DNA of 64,000 nucleotides from Angiostrongylus vasorum (taxonomy: Eukaryota > Nematoda > Chromadorea > Rhabditida > Metastrongylidae): the NCBI GenBank assembly GCA_018806985.1, contig JADANN010000380.1:808501-872500 (forward strand), written 5' to 3'. Position numbers and translations under genes: made by a program. The notes beneath the pieces were generated by a model. That model ran no database searches. It saw nothing but the letters and a program-made list of their open reading frames with translations, and had not been told where the DNA came from. The stretch's first letter is position 1. The number at the start of each line of letters is the position of its first letter. Positions 58,987 through 64,000 of this stretch are shown one piece after another.

Positions 58987-59326
58987 GAATGCTATGCCAG
59001 ATGGTACATTTTTCTATGTGAATCTCGAAACTACGACGGAACAGTATGACGAGAGCTCAGGTCCTGTACAAATCACCGGGGCATTACAAGCCGACCGGCC
59101 AGGCCGAGACGACGGTGATCCTGAAAAGTACATTTTCACGTGTTCATACTGAAAATGTATCGATACTTTTGAAATCCAAAAAGATAAGTATACTCAAGAA
59201 TATTTTTAGGTGCCCGAGGAACAGACCAATGAGGCCTGTTCGCGGCTTCGACCCATCTGTCAATCCATCACACTCCTCACGTAATAGGAAATGCTCACTA
59301 ACGGCCAAGCGAGAACCTTCCCACTA
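58987..59326 (+). CDS. Two 3'-terminal exons of an unrecognised gene
   Basis: Exon 58,987 to about 59,133 begins after TTTCTATCTAG and stays open with an acidic, Thr-rich sequence (ETTTEQYDESSGPVQITGAL, then GRDDGDPEKYIFT) to a GTGTTC donor. The next exon starts after ATATTTTTAG at 59,209 and joins in phase, adding a basic Pro/Arg/Ser-rich tail (RPMRPVRGFDPSVNPS) to a stop at 59,326. Clean borders and the protein-like composition of the first exon support a real gene on the plus strand. I cannot name it, and upstream exons are not identified. Confidence 0.45.
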
Positions 59327-59329
59327 ACA

Positions 59330-60085
59330 CTACTAGAAGTCAGTCCAGAAAAAAAACCCGTGACAATAGTTGCTACCTTCATTACCAGGAAGATCATATT
59401 TAACTAATAAAATTCACACCAACATTCGTAGTTGGTTTTAGAAAGTTCGATGCACAAACTCTTCAAATCAACCTGATCAAAACAACGTTATATGGTTAGA
59501 CTTGGACTTAGTAAGACCTTTTTCAATATTCACAACACAAATTAATCGTACTAGTGGTAAAATTAACTAAGTTTTACACCTACATATCACCGGGACCACA
59601 TGTACTCTTTTCTTCTGGGAAACTTTGGCATACAGTAATCATGCGGGTACAACGCTGTCCACGAGCGCAAAGGATTATTGCTGCACGAGTTTCCAATTTT
59701 CTCAGTGACAATGGTTGAGGTTTTCTTTGCTTTCGATGCTTCGACACAATACCGTTACAGATTCTCTGTGCAACTAATGCTAACTTTGAAATCGTGCTTC
59801 GACAGAGGTAGAAATTTCCGAGATGCGATGTTCTCGGCCCACTCTTCCCGCAACCACGCCAGAACGACATTCTTGAGATGATCCCATACCAATCCCGATT
59901 AGTTTCCTCTAATTAATGAGGGATCGAAACGCGTTATGAAACAAAAAGACCAAACAGTATTTGCAAGACAGTGATTCTACTTCCCACTATTCGAATGATA
60001 TCTCTACTTATAACGATCGTTGATAATTTCTTGTAAATAAAGGGTTAGCATGGGATAAAACACTCCGTGTTAAGCACTCCTCTAT
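59330..60085. other. No gene recognised
   Basis: A minus-strand frame near 59,700-59,880 reads VVLAWLREEWAENIAS in one frame and is open in another, but no family match or splice structure can be supported. Confidence 0.3.
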
Positions 60086-60088
60086 TGA

Positions 60089-60171
60089 ATGGAGTTCTTC
60101 ATGAAAGTCCTATCACTACTTTTCCTTGCTTCAGCGAAATTTGCTACTGCAGAAAACTACGGTGCATTTTC
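60089..60171 (+). CDS. Possible signal-peptide first exon
   Basis: An ATG opens a short frame starting MEFFMKVLSLLFLASAKF with a hydrophobic core and an Ala-x-Ala-like end (FATAEN), a typical secretion signal. The sequence after about 60,165 no longer looks coding. A donor near GGTGCA would make it the first exon of a secreted protein, but no second exon is recognised. Confidence 0.25.
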
Positions 60172-60279
60172 GACCGTTATTATGGTAATAATAGACGCTC
60201 TTTTGTTTCTTGACGGGCAAACCCGCTTCATTTTCGAAAAATTTTTTATTTCAAAAAACCACTTTCATTAAACTTCGGC

Positions 60280-61180
60280 AACTTTGTTTTAACCAGTAAA
60301 ACCGAAGAGACCAGAAGAGACCAGAATCACATTGTATCAGTTGACCCAGAGAAGAAGAGTGCAGGCAAACATTTGCCGCAAAAATTAGTTTCGACATTCA
60401 ACTGCTGAGCTTAGCTGGGCTCGAGCTACCTTACTATGCAAGAATTCAACCTCGTTTTCTCAGCACCATTTACAAAACATGAAACATCTCGTGCAACGTA
60501 CAACATTAACAAAATCCATAAGAGTTATTGTGAATCGGAAATTTGGTAATTTCCACATGAAACCTGCTGAACTTCAACTTTCAAACCTACCTACCTATAA
60601 ATGTTTTTTGAACTACGTAGTGTCGTACTGATGCTGCTGACGAGCTCATGAACGGTGCCAGAAGAAAAACATCGAGAGCCGGGCGGGGATGGGCGAGGTT
60701 TCGTTGGACGGTGGGACAACAACCGGAGGGGACTGTCCAAAGAGACAGTCGTCGATTGGGGAACTATTGTATACGGTGGACTGAAAAGTTTCTCTAAAGT
60801 AATAAGAACAGTGGAGAACAGTGACGAAACGTAACAAATATAGTGAAGAATAGAAACAAACGCAAAAGTGCACTAGCGATCTATCGTCAGAGAAATCGTT
60901 GCGGGTGAAAGTGAATTCCAGATCCATTGAGGGCAAATTTCGGGCGAACACTTGCCGACAACGGTCGTTTAACCCAAAACGCCGTCGGCGCGATATCTGG
61001 TCGTGTGGAAGTGACCACAAGGAAGTGCGCCCACTCAGCGAACAGTCAATTAAACTAAAACAGATGGCACACAATCTAGAACCGAGTTTTTCCATATAAG
61101 AGACTTCATAGGGATGGGCAGAACATTACCTGACTGTTAGCACGAATCTTATCGATACACAGAGTAGTCATCTTTTATTT
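60280..61180. other. No gene recognised
   Basis: Frames on both strands at 60,646-61,099 overlap and resemble nothing known to me. Confidence 0.3.
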
Positions 61181-61234
61181 ACTGCCTATTCTTTTTTTCA
61201 TGGCAGGGTATGATGTGAAATAATATATAACCAC

Positions 61235-61475
61235 GAGAATTCTGAGATATCTGCAAGACTCTGGACTGCAGGTGTCTGCGATGGAGATCGAACCTGCTTT
61301 TACTTTTTTCAGGGCTAACGTGTTCACCACCATACGATGTGGATCCTTCGTTTCGTATTTCTCTCAATAGGGTTTACACCAGGAAAGGGTAATAGCAGGA
61401 TCGATCTCCGTCGCAGACACCTTCGGTCTAGAGTTTTCCAAATATCTCAGAATCACTGTTGTGTTATCGATACAT
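61235..61475. repeat. Family C inverted dimer
   Basis: 61,235-61,370 (reverse) and 61,375-61,475 (forward) are inverted pieces of family C, each with the GGAGATCGA/TCGATCTCC and TTTGCAA or TTTCCAAATATCTCAG landmarks. This is the third foldback dimer of this family in the window. Confidence 0.55.
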
Positions 61476-61479
61476 TTTC

Positions 61480-62700
61480 CCGCATGTTTCTGATATTGCA
61501 AGAAGAGACGGCACAGTTCAACGAACAAAGCGACGATGCCTAAGCGTAGGCCTCATGGAATAGTACTATGGAGCCGTGAAGCCGCAGCTAGCCGCGAAAG
61601 CAAAAACATCGACTGCGTAATGGAATCGCTCAAGCAGCGGCTAGGAAACGAAATTGTAAACATTTCAAAATAGTGGCCACCATGAAGATACGCAGCGTTG
61701 GAGAGGGGCTTGCCGACTGCAAAGAGCGGGCATCGTCGTTTGCTTCGCAGTGATTTCTGGATTTGCTGGCTGACCAAAACAACGGAATGTTGAGGCCTTC
61801 GGAGGAGATGAAAGAACACGTGGATATATGTGAACAGCTAGGATAGATTAGGGTCCAGATCACAGCGAAACGTCGACCAGCACCATGACGAACAGCGAAC
61901 ACATCATAACTCTCCAAGAGAGGCAACTTTATAAATTGCAAGGTTTGAAGTGTCACTGAAGAGGCAATTAATCTCAATCCAACCGAAATTCCAACAAGTG
62001 CACGCTTCGAAGACATTGGAATTGTCGATCTAGTTCTTCTCTACGATGCATAACGTAGTGGTTAAACAGTACAAACGCATCTAAGAATAGCATGAAAACC
62101 TCGGTTGTCATAGTACATGTGGAATAAATTCAAAAAGAAGAGAGGATAAGGCATTTCTCAGATGAAATAAAATGGCAATAATCTGACTCGCGTAGGACTT
62201 CTGTGTGGCATCGGTACTAACTGTTTAAATTTCCCGTTCATTATCCCTGATATGAAGGACAAACGGTGCCATCGCTGATGTCAATGAGTAAAAAAGAAAC
62301 AGTGACGTAAAATAGCCCAATGTGATTTTTCTGAGACTTGTTTTAAAAAAGAAATCCCTAACATGACGATGAGGGATTCGTGAGAACTAGCGACATTTGC
62401 TATGAGCCAGCTGCTGCCTTTCTAAATCTGAAAGATTCCATTAACTAAAATTATAGATAGAGAATGAGAGCTGATTGTTCATTGAAGATTTCGGCACGTG
62501 GTGGAATCTCCACCGAAACGAATAGCATAATGTAGAGTTCGTAGTTGAATTCTCCTCTTAGAGAGATTTGGAAGAAATGTATCTGTCAAGAATGATTTTA
62601 GAAAAAAATCCGCAAGATTAGGGCTCATTCAATTAATTTGATCAGCAGCGAATATGTGACAAGGGAACAGGTTCGAGAAGGGTTATTCCGTCACCAATTT
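61480..62700. other. No gene recognised
   Basis: A plus-strand frame at 61,537-61,650 starting MPKRRPHGIVLWSREAAASR reads protein-like for about 38 codons and then stops. It was not assigned. Confidence 0.3.
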
Positions 62701-62984
62701 TAACTTCGTGAGTTTTTTTAACCAGTAGAAAAATAAATGTGTCCTAGACGGTTAAGCGTGGAATTCGAGAGAACATGCGTTTCTGAGACGAAAAGAACAC
62801 GAACTGGTCTCAGTCTAATAGTCTCTGTTGTCTGTTGAGTAGCTGGAAATCGACTTAGGACAGCCGCCGTGGATTTTTGGACGTCATGCGCCGCGACTGC
62901 GAGTTTCGATGAAGTGCATGCGCGCTGATCAAAGAGTTGCCCGGGAGAAATACGAGTGAAGCTAGTAGAGTGCTTTTCAAGGGC

Positions 62985-63240
62985 GTGAGAGCATTGCGTA
63001 ACGAGGCGGAGGAGGGAGCACGCACGCCGCCGGCCGAGGCGGCCAGACGGCGCCGACGGACGACCGCGCCGGCGGAGGGTCGCGGCAGCCGGCGGACGGC
63101 CAGCCGGTTGCGCAAGCGGCCGTCGCAATGCTGCCCTGGAGTGTAACGTCCAGTGCTATGCTGGCTGGCTGGGAAGTTTGTCGGTTGGTTGGCTGACCAG
63201 TTCGTCGGCCGACGCTGGCCAGTGCACGGCAATTGTGACG
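62985..63240. other. GC-rich patch
   Basis: Dense CG dinucleotides and G/C runs (GCCGCCGGCCGAGGCGGCC and similar) sit in otherwise AT-rich DNA. Frames are open on both strands because stop codons are rare at this composition, so neither is called as coding. The patch could be the 5' end or promoter of a gene entering from this side, or a compositional outlier. Confidence 0.4.
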
Positions 63241-63244
63241 AGGA

Positions 63245-64000
63245 TCCTGTAGTGGATTCTAGGAATCTGATGAAGTTAGGTTGATACTGGTGGAACGCAA
63301 GTAGGCATAGTTCCTCATTAGTATAGAAGATCTTTGGTTTAGAAGATGTAAGTGTTAGTGACTTTTGTGCTGTTGTGCTGCCAATTGACTCTAAAGACTA
63401 AGTGATATGTCTTGCATGTGGGTGTACTCTTCAAATGATGTCACAGATTTACAGTGAAAAATATCTGTTGGCACTTGACTAGTACTTATTGCAAGGAAAC
63501 TATCGAATTTTCCTCGTCAGATTATATGTGGCGTGACTAGATACAATCGACGATTGTGCATTCAAATAAAGATAACAATGAGGAGTAAGCACGAAACGCG
63601 GTCACGAATAGGGCATTCACTGAAAGCCAGAGTTCACAAAGTCAGGAGACGTTCACATTATCCCACAAGCTCTCCATCTATTTGTTATCGGACCCACTCT
63701 CACTGGAACCGTTTTCTGCAATTACGAACAACACATTGAAGTGCTTTCATTGTTCTCGTCATCCGTACACGCTCTGCACTATCGACACCTAGGATGTGAT
63801 GTACAAATGCCTTTTATGGTCAGTTAGTAAAGGACTTCTGTTTTTGTTGGTGCAACTACACGTTCTCGTGGAAGTGTTAATTTCTGAGTACTTAAATAAC
63901 TACACCAATCTACTAATGAAAATTCCATGCACTTTGCTGTACTGTCGTTGGAATATTCGAAACAAACTATCATGAAATATTCGATTATTCGAATTCATAT
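63245..64000. other. No gene recognised
   Basis: AT-rich sequence to the window edge with no supported feature. Confidence 0.35.

Noticed and set aside
62718..63232. Long open frames on both strands in the GC-rich patch
   Set aside because: High GC removes stop codons on both strands at once; neither frame resembles a protein or has splice borders.

Overview
The window looks like nuclear DNA of a strongylid (hookworm-type) nematode. Genes are split into small exons separated by AT-rich introns. Splice sites are nematode-like: GTAAG/GTGAG donors and short TTTCAG or TTTTAG acceptors. Several repeat families, RTE and Penelope-like retroelements and tRNA-headed SINEs fill introns and intergenic space. 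I infer the organism group from this style; no marker gene names a species. All exon models are read by eye from reading frame, splice consensus and remembered family similarity, so boundaries can be off by a few bases.

Layout. 1-900 is a foldback element with hammerhead-ribozyme-like cores at its arm ends. A single two-pore potassium channel exon follows on the minus strand (about 1.4-1.6 kb). From 2.5 to 20.5 kb the DNA is mostly decayed: three RTE-type non-LTR copies (2.6-4.5, 12.3-14.7 and 16.0-20.5 kb, the last interrupted by a BEL/Pao fragment) plus SINE-like repeats. An apparently complete ATG4 autophagy protease gene lies at 21.18-24.66 kb (minus, nine exons). Repeats follow to 29 kb.

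From 29.1 to 39.1 kb the minus strand carries a coiled-coil gene (36.5-39.1 kb) and a large disordered exon (29.1-29.8 kb). These join in phase and may be one gene with a 6.6-kb intron. A broken Penelope-like element (31.7-35.4 kb) with a GIY-YIG end and a hammerhead-like core lies between them.

41.3-50.0 kb is the dense housekeeping part: an unidentified small gene and a complex I NDUFB6 gene (both minus), then an eIF2D gene (plus, about 13 exons), then a complete ACOT13-type thioesterase gene (minus) whose stop codon is 87 bases from the eIF2D stop. NDUFB6 and eIF2D are divergent; eIF2D and ACOT13 are convergent. The products act in separate pathways (respiration, translation initiation/recycling, acyl-CoA hydrolysis), so I see no shared functional system. 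eIF2D exon 7 has an apparent one-base frameshift.

50-64 kb holds SINEs, a fourth RTE copy, a mariner relic, two terminal exons of an unrecognised gene near 59 kb, and a GC-rich patch near 63.1 kb that contrasts with everything else.
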